From positions 372,001 through 436,000 of the forward strand of contig NZ_AHBZ03000012.1 in the NCBI RefSeq assembly GCF_000238375.3: a stretch of DNA of 64,000 bases, written 5' to 3'. The notes beneath the pieces were generated by a model. That model made no database searches. It saw nothing but the letters and a program-made list of their open reading frames with translations, and had not been told where the DNA came from. The translations under genes were made by a program, and so were the position numbers. Source of the stretch: Pseudoalteromonas citrea. Its GTDB lineage: Bacteria > Pseudomonadota > Gammaproteobacteria > Enterobacterales > Alteromonadaceae. Below, piece after piece: positions 1 to 9,802 of the stretch. Position 1 is the stretch's first letter, and every line of letters starts with the position of its first letter.

Positions 1-2625
1 ATTTAAGCGCTTTAAATCAACACGCGCACAAAAGTCGAATAAATCTTTAAACTCACCGCCCTTTTCCCTACACTCTAAAATAGTGTCAACAGGGGCTTCA
101 CCTACGCCCTTGATTGCCCCTATTCCATAGACGATCTCACCTTGCAAATTTACAGTAAATTTATATTCACCGGCATTCACATCTGGCGGTAACAGCGTCA
201 ACTTCATGTTTTCACATTCATCGACTAGAATAACGATCTTTTCGGTGTTATCCATATCTGCGGACATTACTGCCGCCATAAATTCAGCCGGAAAGTGCGT
301 TTTCATCCACAAGGTTTGATACGACACCAAGGCATAAGCTGCTGAGTGAGATTTGTTAAAGCCATATCCCGCGAATTTCTCTACCAAGTCGAAGATTTTC
401 ATCGCCAACTCGCCATCAACGCCGTTATTTACAGAGCCCTCTTCAAACGTCGAGCGCTGCTTGGCCATTTCTTCTGGCTTTTTCTTACCCATAGCTCGAC
501 GTAACATATCTGCGCCACCAAGCGTGTAACCGGCGAGCACCTGAGCAATCTGCATTACCTGCTCTTGATATAAGATAATACCGTAGGTCGGCTCTAAAAT
601 AGGGATAAGGCTATCGTGTTGCCACTGCACATCAGGATATGACAGCTCTTCTCGGCCATGCTTACGGTCGATAAAGTTATCTACCATGCCTGATTGGAGT
701 GGACCTGGGCGAAATAATGCAACTAAGGCGATCATGTCTTCGAAACAGTCAGGCTTCAAACGTCGAACCAAGTCTTTCATACCACGAGATTCTAGCTGGA
801 ATACCGCGGTTGTTTCAGCGCGCAATAACAACTCAAAGCTCTTGCGGTCGTCCAGTGGAATGGCCGCAATATCGACATGCTCTTTGCCTTCACGCGTAAG
901 CCGCTCATTAGCCATATCGAGCGCCCACTGCAAGATAGTCAGCGTTCTCAAGCCCAAGAAGTCAAACTTAACCAACCCTGCCGTTTCAACATCGTTCTTA
1001 TCGAATTGGGTAACAGGGAATTTACCCTCATCATCACAATACAAAGCAGCAAAATCAGTAATGGTGGTCGGTGAAATAACAACACCACCTGCGTGCTTAC
1101 CTGCGTTTCGAGTACACCCTTCCAAAATTCGACACATATCGATGAGATCTTTCACTTCCTCATCACTGTCGTATACCTCAGGTAAGCGAGGCTCAACATC
1201 AAATGCTTTGGCAAGCGTCATACCTGGATCACCTGGTACTAATTTAGAGATCCGGTCAACAAAACCATAGGGGTGTCCTAGCACTCGGCCAACATCACGA
1301 ATTACCGCTTTTGCCGCCATAGTACCAAAAGTGATGATCTGAGATACCGCATCACGGCCATAGAGCATGGCAACATGATCGATCACCTCATCACGTCTGT
1401 CCATACAAAAATCGACATCAAAATCTGGCATTGATACCCGCTCTGGATTCAAAAATCGCTCAAAAAGCAAATCAAATTCAAGAGGGTCTAAATCAGTAAT
1501 TTTTAATGCGTAAGCCACCAAAGATCCAGCACCAGATCCTCGCCCTGGCCCTACTGGAATATTGTTATCTTTACTCCACTGAATAAACTCCATTACTATC
1601 AGGAAGTAACCAGGAAAACCCATTTGGTTGATAACATCGAGTTCCAGTTGTAAACGGTCATCATACTCAACCCGTTTAACTTTACGATCTTCCTCTTCTG
1701 GAAATAAAAACAACAAACGTTCTTCTAAGCCATCACGAGATACTTTTACAAGGAAATCTTCAATGTTAAGGTCGCCCGTTGGGTAGTCTGGCAGAAAGTA
1801 GGTGCCTAATTGCACGGTCACATTACAGCGCTTAGCAATTTCAACGGTATTTTGCAGTGCTTCTGGTATATCGCTGAACAAAGTTTGCATTTGCTCTGGC
1901 GTTTTCAAATATTGTTCTTTAGAAAAACGCTTTGGTCTGCGTTTATCTTCTAATGTATAGCCATCAAAAATAGCCACACGAATTTCATGAGCATCAAAAT
2001 CTTCTTCGTGTAAAAATACTACTTCATTAGTTGCAACAACTGGTAAATTTCGTTGTTGAGCAAGCTCTACAGCTGCGTGTAAATACGTTTCTTCGTCAGC
2101 TCTGCCTGTGCGTATTAGCTCAAGATAGAAGTTATCAGCAAAATGCTCTTCATAAAATTGCAGCGTGTCTAATACAAGTTGTGGGTTACCTTTTAATAAC
2201 GCTTTTCCCACATCGCCATCTTTACCAGCTGACAGTAAAATTAGCCCTTCTTTATGCTGGGCTAACCAATCTTTATCAACCACAGGGCGATGAAATACAT
2301 GCCCTCGTTGGTAGGCTTCAGAGATCAATAAAGTCAGGTTTTTATAGCCTGTATTGTCTTTCGCTAGCACCACTAAACGACAAGGTTCGTCTGGGAACTG
2401 GTCGCTTTTAAGCCAAATGTCCGCCCCTACAATCGGCTTCATGCCTGCACCGTGAGCCGTCCCATAAAATCTAACTAACCCGCAGAAATTCATTTGATCT
2501 GTAATGGCAAGTGCGGGTAACGCTAACTCTTGTGCTCTAGCAACGATAGGCTTAGTTTTAGCTAAACCATCAACCATAGAGAAGTCGCTGTGTACCCTTA
2601 AGTGCACAAAACTTGGTTCAGCCAT
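1..2625 (-). CDS. dnaE: DNA polymerase III alpha subunit, partial (3' end beyond window)
   Basis: Replicative polymerase subunit. Reading the minus strand from the ATG at 2625 gives 875 codons with no stop up to the window edge, so about three quarters of a protein of roughly 1160 residues in E. coli is present. The start, [16 protein letters not shown], is the typical PHP-domain start of DnaE. The polymerase active-site motif PDFDVDF and the [11 protein letters not shown] and [11 protein letters not shown] motifs can all be read. The missing part is the C-terminal beta-binding, OB and tau-binding region. It lies 2 bp downstream of rnhB, as in E. coli, and is probably transcribed with lpxB-rnhB. 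Confidence 0.97.
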   Translation of the reverse strand, partial: MAEPSFVHLRVHSDFSMVDGLAKTKPIVARAQELALPALAITDQMNFCGLVRFYGTAHGAGMKPIVGADIWLKSDQFPDEPCRLVVLAKDNTGYKNLTLLISEAYQRGHVFHRPVVDKDWLAQHKEGLILLSAGKDGDVGKALLKGNPQLVLDTLQFYEEHFADNFYLELIRTGRADEETYLHAAVELAQQRNLPVVATNEVVFLHEEDFDAHEIRVAIFDGYTLEDKRRPKRFSKEQYLKTPEQMQTLFSDIPEALQNTVEIAKRCNVTVQLGTYFLPDYPTGDLNIEDFLVKVSRDGLEERLLFLFPEEEDRKVKRVEYDDRLQLELDVINQMGFPGYFLIVMEFIQWSKDNNIPVGPGRGSGAGSLVAYALKITDLDPLEFDLLFERFLNPERVSMPDFDVDFCMDRRDEVIDHVAMLYGRDAVSQIITFGTMAAKAVIRDVGRVLGHPYGFVDRISKLVPGDPGMTLAKAFDVEPRLPEVYDSDEEVKDLIDMCRILEGCTRNAGKHAGGVVISPTTITDFAALYCDDEGKFPVTQFDKNDVETAGLVKFDFLGLRTLTILQWALDMANERLTREGKEHVDIAAIPLDDRKSFELLLRAETTAVFQLESRGMKDLVRRLKPDCFEDMIALVALFRPGPLQSGMVDNFIDRKHGREELSYPDVQWQHDSLIPILEPTYGIILYQEQVMQIAQVLAGYTLGGADMLRRAMGKKKPEEMAKQRSTFEEGSVNNGVDGELAMKIFDLVEKFAGYGFNKSHSAAYALVSYQTLWMKTHFPAEFMAAVMSADMDNTEKIVILVDECENMKLTLLPPDVNAGEYKFTVNLQGEIVYGIGAIKGVGEAPVDTILECREKGGEFKDLFDFCARVDLKRLN

Positions 2626-2627
2626 GG

Positions 2628-3221
2628 TTACACCTTGCCCGCAATAATACGTTGTACCGGCTTAAACGTCGTTCTGTGATGCGGTGTAACGCCATGTTCT
2701 TCCAATGCTGCAAAGTGCACCTTTGTTGGATAGCCTTTATGGCCTGCAAAACCATATTGTGGAAACTCTTTATCTAGCTCTAACATCTCTGCATCTCGTG
2801 TCACTTTTGCTAAAATTGAAGCTGCACTTATCTCTGCGACTAAGCTATCCCCTTTAACGACACTTTGCGCATTCATTGCCAGCTTTGGTAAGCGATTACC
2901 ATCTACAAATACGAAGTCTGGCGTTATAGACAACCCTTCGACAGCTCGGCTCATCGCCAACATCGTCGCATGCAAAATATTAAGTTCGTCGATTTCAGCC
3001 ACTGATGCACGCGCCACAAAATAACATAAGGCTTTCTCTTTTATTTCAGCCGCAAGCGCAAGGCGTTTTTTCTCTGTTAGCTTTTTTGAATCGGCTAATC
3101 CTGTGATCGGGTTATTAGGGTCTAAAATCACTGCTGCGGTCACAACATCACCAACTAAAGGGCCACGACCGACTTCATCTACACCGGCTATATACTGTAC
3201 ATCAGGACGTTCAACTTGCAT
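2628..3221 (-). CDS. rnhB: Ribonuclease HII
   Basis: Removes RNA from RNA-DNA hybrids and single misincorporated ribonucleotides. It has 197 residues, the usual size. The N-terminal GVDEVGRGP motif supplies Asp15 and Glu16; Asp107 (in FVDGN) and Asp125 complete the expected metal-binding set, so the enzyme looks intact. The first codons overlap the end of lpxB by 11 bp and the stop is 2 bp before dnaE, so translation of lpxB-rnhB-dnaE is probably coupled. Confidence 0.96.
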   Translation of the reverse strand: MQVERPDVQYIAGVDEVGRGPLVGDVVTAAVILDPNNPITGLADSKKLTEKKRLALAAEIKEKALCYFVARASVAEIDELNILHATMLAMSRAVEGLSITPDFVFVDGNRLPKLAMNAQSVVKGDSLVAEISAASILAKVTRDAEMLELDKEFPQYGFAGHKGYPTKVHFAALEEHGVTPHHRTTFKPVQRIIAGKV

Positions 3222-4365
3222 CTATTAACTCCGCTACGGCTTTGGCAGCCTGCTTACTTGCATCTAATCTAATATTCTCGTGTATGTCATGAAAACGCTT
3301 TATCAATGCATCACTTTCCCCACGTAACATAGGTAAAAGTGCGTCGACTAAAGCATCAGCATTACACTCTTGCTGTAAAAACTCAGGAACCAATGGCGCA
3401 TCAGCCAATAAATTTGGTAAAGAAAAGTATTTAATATTAAAGGTAAAAAAGTTTTTAAATATCCAATAACTGGATGGCTTAAACTTATAGCCAACGACCA
3501 TGGGTTTTTTATATAGCATGGCTTCTAACGTGGCGGTACCTGAGGCTAATAGCACAGCATTAGCCGCCAGCATCGCTTCACTTGATTGACCTTCAAGCAA
3601 AATAGGCCTTAAATTCGGGGCAACTTCCGCAAGTACCGCTTCGAATTGCGCCTTTCTTTTCTCATTAACTAACGGGACAACAATTTTTAATTTCGGTAGC
3701 TTTTCTTTTAATAATTGTGCAGTTTGTATATACGTACTACTAAGTAAACCTACCTCCGACCCGCGACTGCCTGGAAGCAACGCTAAGACTAAATCATCTG
3801 AGTCTAAACCTAACTTCGCCCTTGCCTCATTTGAGTCCATTTCAAGTGGAATTTCATCCGCTAACGTATGGCCAACAAATGTGCACGGTACATCATGTTT
3901 ATCATAAAATGCTTTTTCAAATGGCAGTAATGACAATACCAGGTTGGTTGCTTCTGCAATGGTGAAAATCCGCTTTTGACGCCATGCCCAGACGGATGGA
4001 CTAACGTATTGCACGGTCTTAATACCCGCCTTTTTCAGAGGCTTTTCCACTCTCAAATTAAAATCAGGTGCATCAATACCAATGTAAACATCAGGAGGAT
4101 TATCAATAAAGTGCTGTACTAACTGCTTTCGTATTTTAAGTAAACGAGGTAAACGCCCAAGTACTTCGACCAGCCCCATCACTGCCAGCTCTTCCATATC
4201 GAATAATGTATGGCACCCTGCTTGCTGCATTTTGGGTCCAGCAATACCAACAAACTCTGCATGAGGATAATGTTGCTTTAATGCGTGGATAAGGCCTGCG
4301 CCTAAAATATCTCCTGACAACTCACCAGCCACAACACCTATAGTTAATTTCTTTTCATTCATCAT
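3211..4365 (-). CDS. lpxB: Lipid-A-disaccharide synthase
   Basis: Condenses UDP-2,3-diacylglucosamine with lipid X in lipid A synthesis, at the inner face of the cytoplasmic membrane. The motif [13 protein letters not shown] near the N-terminus and [10 protein letters not shown] in the middle are typical of this GT19 family. I chose the ATG at 4365 (384 residues; E. coli has 382). A longer reading frame begins at 4401, but its first codons lie inside a terminator-like hairpin and add 12 residues unlike the family. The next ATG at 4362 is equally possible. It is separated from lpxA by that hairpin and overlaps rnhB. Confidence 0.95.
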   Translation of the reverse strand: MMNEKKLTIGVVAGELSGDILGAGLIHALKQHYPHAEFVGIAGPKMQQAGCHTLFDMEELAVMGLVEVLGRLPRLLKIRKQLVQHFIDNPPDVYIGIDAPDFNLRVEKPLKKAGIKTVQYVSPSVWAWRQKRIFTIAEATNLVLSLLPFEKAFYDKHDVPCTFVGHTLADEIPLEMDSNEARAKLGLDSDDLVLALLPGSRGSEVGLLSSTYIQTAQLLKEKLPKLKIVVPLVNEKRKAQFEAVLAEVAPNLRPILLEGQSSEAMLAANAVLLASGTATLEAMLYKKPMVVGYKFKPSSYWIFKNFFTFNIKYFSLPNLLADAPLVPEFLQQECNADALVDALLPMLRGESDALIKRFHDIHENIRLDASKQAAKAVAELIDAS

Positions 4366-4388
4366 GTTTATTATCTGAGTTTGTATAA

Positions 4389-4423
4389 ATAAAAACGCCA
4401 TACAAAATAACCTGTATGGCGTT
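4389..4423 (-). terminator. Terminator-like hairpin between lpxA and lpxB
   Basis: A perfect 10-bp inverted repeat, AACGCCATAC (4394-4403) and GTATGGCGTT (4414-4423), has a 10-nt loop. On the minus-strand transcript the hairpin runs into GTTTTTATTTATAC, as in an intrinsic terminator. The plus-strand side has no T-tract. It lies after the lpxA stop and before the lpxB start, so it would cut or attenuate transcription from fabZ-lpxA into lpxB-rnhB-dnaE. Confidence 0.65.
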
Positions 4424-4451
4424 CATTACTGTCTATATCATCACGGCTTTA

Positions 4452-5222
4452 TTAACGAATAATACCGCGATCTGACGTATCTAAAAAGTCGATCATTTGT
4501 TTTACAGCGGCGAACTTATTTGCATCATCTTCTAACGAGAGCACAGCCTCTTCAAGGCTATAACCTTTTCGATAAAATGCTTTGTAAGCACGTCTTACTG
4601 CCATAATCTCATCGCTGTCAAAGCCTCTACGTTTCATACCTTCGGTATTAATTGCAGCAGGCTTTGCGGGTGTACCAGTAGTTGTAACAAATGGTGGGAC
4701 ATCTTTATTGACACCTGAATACATACCAACAAAGGCATGCGCACCAATTTTACAAAATTGATGAACTCCGGTATTTCCAGCGAGAATAACCCAGTCACCT
4801 ACATGTACATGCCCTGCAACACTGGCACCATTAGCAAAAATAACATTACTACCAATTACAGCATCGTGCGCAATGTGCGTATATGCCATAAATAAGTTAT
4901 TACTGCCAACACGGGTAATACCTTGATCTTGAATTGTACCCCGATGAATCGTCGCGCATTCACGAATCACATTATTATCACCGATAATAAGTTGTGTCGG
5001 TTCATCTTTGTACTTCTTGTCTTGGCAAGCTTCCCCTACCGAGGCAAACTGAAAAATATGATTGCCTGACCCAATGGTTGATGGTCCTTTGATCACAACA
5101 TGCGACTCGATGATACAATCATCACCAAGTGTCACATCATGGCCAATATAACTATATGGGCCAACTGTTACGTTGTTACCCAGCTTAGCACCCGATTCAA
5201 TAATCGCAGTAGGATGGATCAC
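4452..5222 (-). CDS. lpxA: UDP-N-acetylglucosamine acyltransferase
   Basis: First enzyme of lipid A synthesis: it transfers a hydroxyacyl chain from ACP to UDP-GlcNAc. The protein is a left-handed beta-helix of hexapeptide repeats with the catalytic-type IAHDA segment. I start it at the GTG at 5222, which gives MIHPTAI and 256 residues (E. coli 262). This GTG is 2 bp after the fabZ stop and is preceded by AGAAGAGAG as ribosome-binding site. The upstream ATG at 5264 would add 14 unrelated residues overlapping fabZ. It is transcribed with lpxD and fabZ. Confidence 0.95.
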   Translation of the reverse strand: MIHPTAIIESGAKLGNNVTVGPYSYIGHDVTLGDDCIIESHVVIKGPSTIGSGNHIFQFASVGEACQDKKYKDEPTQLIIGDNNVIRECATIHRGTIQDQGITRVGSNNLFMAYTHIAHDAVIGSNVIFANGASVAGHVHVGDWVILAGNTGVHQFCKIGAHAFVGMYSGVNKDVPPFVTTTGTPAKPAAINTEGMKRRGFDSDEIMAVRRAYKAFYRKGYSLEEAVLSLEDDANKFAAVKQMIDFLDTSDRGIIR

Positions 5223-5224
5223 TG

Positions 5225-5677
5225 TTATAACTCTCTTCTCGCACACATTAGCTCGGCGCTGCACACTACTTTGCCGTCTACTTTTGCTTCACCGTGAAAC
5301 TTCCAAATGTTACGGCGCTCTTTCACAAAATCAATATGCAAATGCATGGTATCACCAGGTAATACTGGTTGCTTAAATCGTGCATTATCGATTGCTGCGA
5401 ATAAGTATAGTTCACCTTCACTGCGATGCTCTACGGTTTTAAAACCAAGTAAGCCTGTAGCCTGTGCCATAGCTTCTAGAATCATCACACCAGGAAAAAT
5501 AGGTTGCCCCGGAAAATGCCCTGTAAATATGGGTTCATTCACGGTGACATTCTTAATTGCATGTAAATACTCACCAGCTTTATAGTCGATCACTTTGTCG
5601 ACTAACAACATTGGGTAACGATGAGGTAATAGCTTTAATATTTCTTGTGTATCAAAGCTGTTTAATTCGTTTGCCAA
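5225..5677 (-). CDS. fabZ: 3-hydroxyacyl-[ACP] dehydratase FabZ
   Basis: Dehydrates 3-hydroxyacyl-ACP in fatty-acid elongation and competes with LpxA/LpxD for the same substrate pool. It has 150 residues, a single hotdog fold. The [12 protein letters not shown] motif and the catalytic His54 (GHFPG) and Glu68 (MILEAMAQ) are present. It sits 12 bp after lpxD and 2 bp before the lpxA GTG, the conserved arrangement that links membrane-lipid and lipid A synthesis. Confidence 0.97.
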   Translation of the reverse strand: MANELNSFDTQEILKLLPHRYPMLLVDKVIDYKAGEYLHAIKNVTVNEPIFTGHFPGQPIFPGVMILEAMAQATGLLGFKTVEHRSEGELYLFAAIDNARFKQPVLPGDTMHLHIDFVKERRNIWKFHGEAKVDGKVVCSAELMCARREL

Positions 5678-5689
5678 AGTAGCATCCTT

Positions 5690-6730
5690 TTAATCATCAA
5701 TGTTTTGTAAGTGCTCAGTCAGTGTTTCTAACGACTTCAAACGCTGCTTGAACTCTGATAAATTACGAAAATGGGCGATATTACGGCGCCATTCTTTATT
5801 TGCTGAGTGTGGTATTCCTGATGAATACACACCAGGTTCAGTAATCGCTTTTGTGATCATGGTCATACCTGTGATAATAACGCCATCACAAATATCAATA
5901 TGTCCATTAATGCCTACTAAGCCCGCGATTTGACACTGCTTTCCTATCGTCGAACTTCCAGCGATAACTGTCGCAGCTGCTATTGCAGTACCTGCTCCAA
6001 TCTCAACATTATGCGCAATTTGGATCAAGTTATCTAAAATCACATTGTCGTGGATAATTGTGTCATCTAGTGCACCTCGATCAATGACCGTATTTGCACC
6101 AACTTCAACACCACTACCAATATTGACACTGCCAACTTGAGGGATCTTGATCCACTTTCCAGCTGCGTTCGCGTAACCAAAACCATCGCTACCAATTACC
6201 GCGCCTGACTGAAATAAGCAATTATCACCAATTACAACATCATGATAAACCGTTACATTGGCCCATAGCTTGGTATTGTTACCAACTTTGGTATTGCACC
6301 CAACAAAGCAACCAGGACCAATTTGAACGTTGTCGCCCAAAATAGCTCCCGCTTCTATCACTGCATTTGCACCAATACTTACGTTATCACCTTGTTGAAC
6401 ACTACCATGAATAACAGCAGACGAATGTATATTCGACGCTGATACTGGGGTTGTATCCATCATTTGTGCTAAGTGAGCATAGGCAATATAAGCATTCTTC
6501 ACGACAATTTTATTACCTGAAAAATGCGCAGCGTCTTCTTGTGAAACAATCACCGCACCGGCATTTGTTTGCTCAAGCTGACTACGATACTTTTTGTTCG
6601 CTAAAAAGGCGATCTCTGTTGGGCCAGCCTTCGACAGTGTGGCAATTTTATCAATTACATAATCACTATCGCCAACTACGGGCGCATCAATATGCGCCGC
6701 TAGTTGCCCCAAGGTATACTGCTTGGTCAT
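5690..6730 (-). CDS. lpxD: UDP-3-O-acylglucosamine N-acyltransferase
   Basis: Adds the N-linked hydroxyacyl chain in the third step of lipid A synthesis. At 346 residues it has the family length, with an N-terminal uridine-binding domain (about 1-100), a hexapeptide beta-helix (about 100-310) with the catalytic-type IAHNVEIG segment, and a C-terminal helical tail. Its ATG shares one base with the skp stop (TAATG), so the two are translationally coupled. Confidence 0.97.
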   Translation of the reverse strand: MTKQYTLGQLAAHIDAPVVGDSDYVIDKIATLSKAGPTEIAFLANKKYRSQLEQTNAGAVIVSQEDAAHFSGNKIVVKNAYIAYAHLAQMMDTTPVSASNIHSSAVIHGSVQQGDNVSIGANAVIEAGAILGDNVQIGPGCFVGCNTKVGNNTKLWANVTVYHDVVIGDNCLFQSGAVIGSDGFGYANAAGKWIKIPQVGSVNIGSGVEVGANTVIDRGALDDTIIHDNVILDNLIQIAHNVEIGAGTAIAAATVIAGSSTIGKQCQIAGLVGINGHIDICDGVIITGMTMITKAITEPGVYSSGIPHSANKEWRRNIAHFRNLSEFKQRLKSLETLTEHLQNIDD

Positions 6731-7248
6731 TATTTTTTGCTTACCGCGTCAACAATTTTGCTAGAAAGGTCTGTTACTTTATCAGGATTGAAGTAAATAG
6801 TGGTATCTTTAACTCGTACTTCGTCAAACTTTCCTTTTTTAGCAACATTTTGAATTGTGCTAATGATCACTTCTTGAACCTTGGCAAGCTCTTGATTTTG
6901 TCTAACTTTGATCTCTTGCTCTAATGGGCGGCCCTTTTCTGTTAAGGTTTTCTGCATTCCTTGAATTTTCTCACGCAACGCGACTTTTTGCTCATCACTC
7001 ATGGTCGCACTTTCGCGCTTGAACTTTTCAGCTTCAAAACGAATGTCACCTTGAATCTTCTCAAGCTCTTGACGACGTTCAGCAAACTCAGTTTGTAATT
7101 GCTGCTCAATTTTCGCCATTTGTGGAATTTGTTTATAGACTTGTTGCATATCTACAATGCCCACTTTATGCGCAAGTGCACTCGCAGATGTGCCCATCAT
7201 TAGTGCAGCCATTACCGTTACAGCTGTCGTTTTAAATAGTTTATTCAC
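6730..7248 (-). CDS. skp: Periplasmic chaperone Skp (OmpH family)
   Basis: Periplasmic chaperone that holds unfolded outer-membrane proteins for BamA. It has 172 residues with a signal peptide ending near ASALA, then the HKVGIVDMQQV strand and a long charged coiled-coil region (about 40-130) typical of the jellyfish-shaped trimer. It lies 11 bp after bamA and overlaps lpxD by one base. Confidence 0.94.
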   Translation of the reverse strand: MNKLFKTTAVTVMAALMMGTSASALAHKVGIVDMQQVYKQIPQMAKIEQQLQTEFAERRQELEKIQGDIRFEAEKFKRESATMSDEQKVALREKIQGMQKTLTEKGRPLEQEIKVRQNQELAKVQEVIISTIQNVAKKGKFDEVRVKDTTIYFNPDKVTDLSSKIVDAVSKK

Positions 7249-7259
7249 AAATTAACTCC

Positions 7260-9731
7260 TTAGAATGTATTACTGATATTAAAGCTGATAGATTTTGTTT
7301 CATCGTCTTCTTCTTGTCTTAACGGATGAGCAAAACTAATCAACATCGGTCCCATTGGTGATATCCACTGAATAGATAAACCCGCTGAAACCCTCAATCT
7401 ATTTGGATCTGCATAATCGTCTAATTGATTAAACTGATGTTCAGGTAAATGGACGTAGCGATCTATATCAAACTCAGTGTCCCATACGTTCGCAGCATCA
7501 ACAAAAAAGCTAGTTCGTACAGAACTGGTATTATCTTCATCCAAGAATGGCGTTGGTACAATCATCTCAATACCCGCAACCACCTTCGCATTACCACCAA
7601 TGCGCCCACCTCGACCAAGTTGATCAAATTCGGGGTTACCACCAATATTACCGGTTGGGGAACCATCAGGTAACGTTGAGCCTTTTAAAGGAAGTGGAGA
7701 GCGTTGTAGTGCTCGAGGTAAGATAGTATTTCTATCAAAGCCACGTAGTTCCATTTCAGTGATTTTAAAAAACTCTTGGAATGGTAATATTTGTTCGAAG
7801 CCGTTTGTCTCCCCATAGCCATTACCATAGCCTAATGCCGCACGAGCAGAGAATACCCATCGGTGATCATTACTGATAGGCCAGTAAAAGCGCGAATCGT
7901 AATTGACTTTAAAGTAGTTTAAGTCTGAGTTAGGTGTTGTCGCAGTTAAGCTCAATGATTGACGAGAGCCATCGGTTGGGAACATGCCACGGTTAACCGT
8001 AACTCTAGACCAGCCAAGGCTTAATTCATACTTGGTAAAATCAAAGTCTGCATCTGGGTTTTCTTCGTCAAGGAAACTCAATCGTAAAATTCGGGTCTGT
8101 TCATATTCAGCAATATCTGATAATGACTCTTCTATCCAACGACCACTCAGGTTAATTCTATTAACCGCGTCAATAGGAAAGCCAAAGCTCGTCCCTAAAC
8201 CATAGCTACGCGACTTATATTCGACTAAGCTAAACTTACTCGCATCATAGTTGCTAAAGAAAATGCTACTGCCTTGCGAAACACCATCTGGTGTAAAGTA
8301 AGGGTTTGTATAAGAAACGCTGTAGCGATCTGAGCCTTTTGACGTATTAATATTAAACGCTACTTGGTTACCTGTACCCAAGAAGTTAGATTCACTTACA
8401 CCAACATTAAATTGCATGCCTGCATATGAACCATATGCAACACCTGCCTGAAAACTACCAGCTGGTTGCTCTTTAACGTCAAAATCAACATCAACCTGAT
8501 CATCAATACCTGAAATAGGTTTAACATCAAATTCAACACTTTCCATGTATGGTAAGCGCTGGATTTGCAGTTTAGAACGCTCTAAACTTTGGTTCGATAA
8601 CCAAGCGCCTTCAAGTTGTGTCATCTCTCGGCGTACAACTTCATCCGCCGTGACCTGATTACCATTAACCATGATACGGCGTACATAGACGCGCTTACCT
8701 GGATTAACCGATAAGGTTAACTTAACTTCTTTGTTCTCATCATCAACTTCTGGAATAGTGCGTACTTCAGCGTTGGCATAACCAAACCGAGCTAAATAGC
8801 TTTTAATAAACTCTTCTGAGGAAGTAACGATAGAGCCATTATAAAGCTCCCCCGCACGCAGTGGTATCACGCTTTTAATCAGCTCTTCTCTGCCGAGTAA
8901 GTCGCCGATGAAATCAAAACTCTTGACGGAGTACTTTTCTCCCTCAGTTAAGTTAGCTGTAACATAGACTGATTCACGCTCAGGGCTTACCGATACTTGA
9001 GTTGAGTCGATATTAAAACGAAAATAGCCCCGGTCTAAATAAAAGCTGCGGATCTTCTCTAAATCACCTTCAACAGTCTGCTTTTGGTACCGGTCATTAG
9101 ACATAAACTGCCACCAGGGTAAGTCTTGCTGAGACTCAGCAAGCTTAAGCAACTCTTCATCCGAAAATAACTCATTACCAACAAGGTTGATTTGTCGAAT
9201 CGAAGCTGCATCTCCTTCATCGAATTCTAATTTCAATCGCACTCGGTTACGTGGCAAATCAATAATGCTTACATCTATTTTCGCATTGTATTTACCAATG
9301 CTGTGAAAGAACTCGATTAACCCTTTTTCGATATTATCTAGTACAGTTTTATCTAACGGCTCACCAGCACGAATGTCTTGGCCTTCTAAACTTTCATTTA
9401 ACTGTTCATCTTTTATATCTTTATTACCATCGAACTCAATAGATGCGATCGTAGGTCTTTCACGCACTTTAAAGATAACTTGATTGCCGTCGCGTAATGC
9501 GGCTATGTCATCGAAGTGCCCCGACTTATAAAGCGCTTTTATGGTTCTAGATATCGTGTATTCATCTACCGAATCGCCCACATTAATGGGAATGTGAGTT
9601 AAAGCAGCCCCCAACGCTACACGCTGCAGCCCTTCAACTTTTAAATCTTCTACGATAAAGGAGTTTTGCCCCAAAGCGGCAAAGCTTGCGCCCAGTAAAC
9701 TGGTTACTGCGAGATGTTTTTTTATAGGCAT
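7260..9731 (-). CDS. bamA: Outer membrane protein assembly factor BamA
   Basis: Core of the BAM complex that inserts beta-barrel proteins in the outer membrane. From the ATG at 9731 it has 823 residues (E. coli 810): a signal peptide (MPIKKHLAVTSLLGASFAALG), five POTRA repeats to about residue 430, and a 16-strand Omp85 barrel ending in phenylalanine (SFNISNTF). A start at 9767 would put 12 charged residues before the signal peptide, so I reject it. It is 71 bp downstream of rseP, the protease of the sigma-E response that in E. coli controls bamA. Confidence 0.97.
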   Translation of the reverse strand: MPIKKHLAVTSLLGASFAALGQNSFIVEDLKVEGLQRVALGAALTHIPINVGDSVDEYTISRTIKALYKSGHFDDIAALRDGNQVIFKVRERPTIASIEFDGNKDIKDEQLNESLEGQDIRAGEPLDKTVLDNIEKGLIEFFHSIGKYNAKIDVSIIDLPRNRVRLKLEFDEGDAASIRQINLVGNELFSDEELLKLAESQQDLPWWQFMSNDRYQKQTVEGDLEKIRSFYLDRGYFRFNIDSTQVSVSPERESVYVTANLTEGEKYSVKSFDFIGDLLGREELIKSVIPLRAGELYNGSIVTSSEEFIKSYLARFGYANAEVRTIPEVDDENKEVKLTLSVNPGKRVYVRRIMVNGNQVTADEVVRREMTQLEGAWLSNQSLERSKLQIQRLPYMESVEFDVKPISGIDDQVDVDFDVKEQPAGSFQAGVAYGSYAGMQFNVGVSESNFLGTGNQVAFNINTSKGSDRYSVSYTNPYFTPDGVSQGSSIFFSNYDASKFSLVEYKSRSYGLGTSFGFPIDAVNRINLSGRWIEESLSDIAEYEQTRILRLSFLDEENPDADFDFTKYELSLGWSRVTVNRGMFPTDGSRQSLSLTATTPNSDLNYFKVNYDSRFYWPISNDHRWVFSARAALGYGNGYGETNGFEQILPFQEFFKITEMELRGFDRNTILPRALQRSPLPLKGSTLPDGSPTGNIGGNPEFDQLGRGGRIGGNAKVVAGIEMIVPTPFLDEDNTSSVRTSFFVDAANVWDTEFDIDRYVHLPEHQFNQLDDYADPNRLRVSAGLSIQWISPMGPMLISFAHPLRQEEDDETKSISFNISNTF

Positions 9732-9802
9732 TTTATTATCTTTATCCTTTACAACAATTAGCGTCATAACGCTTTGACGGGTGTTGTATACACCAATTCG
9801 AG

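Noticed and set aside
686-1270. 194-codon open frame on the plus strand
   Set aside because: It lies wholly antisense to dnaE, whose frame is continuous and carries polymerase motifs. The translation is rich in Ser and Arg without any family pattern.
2031-2411. 126-codon open frame on the plus strand
   Set aside because: Antisense shadow of the PHP domain of dnaE; no ribosome-binding site or recognisable protein.
4366-4401. Twelve-codon N-terminal extension of LpxB
   Set aside because: It begins inside a terminator-like stem and adds residues foreign to the family; the ATG at 4365 gives the family length.
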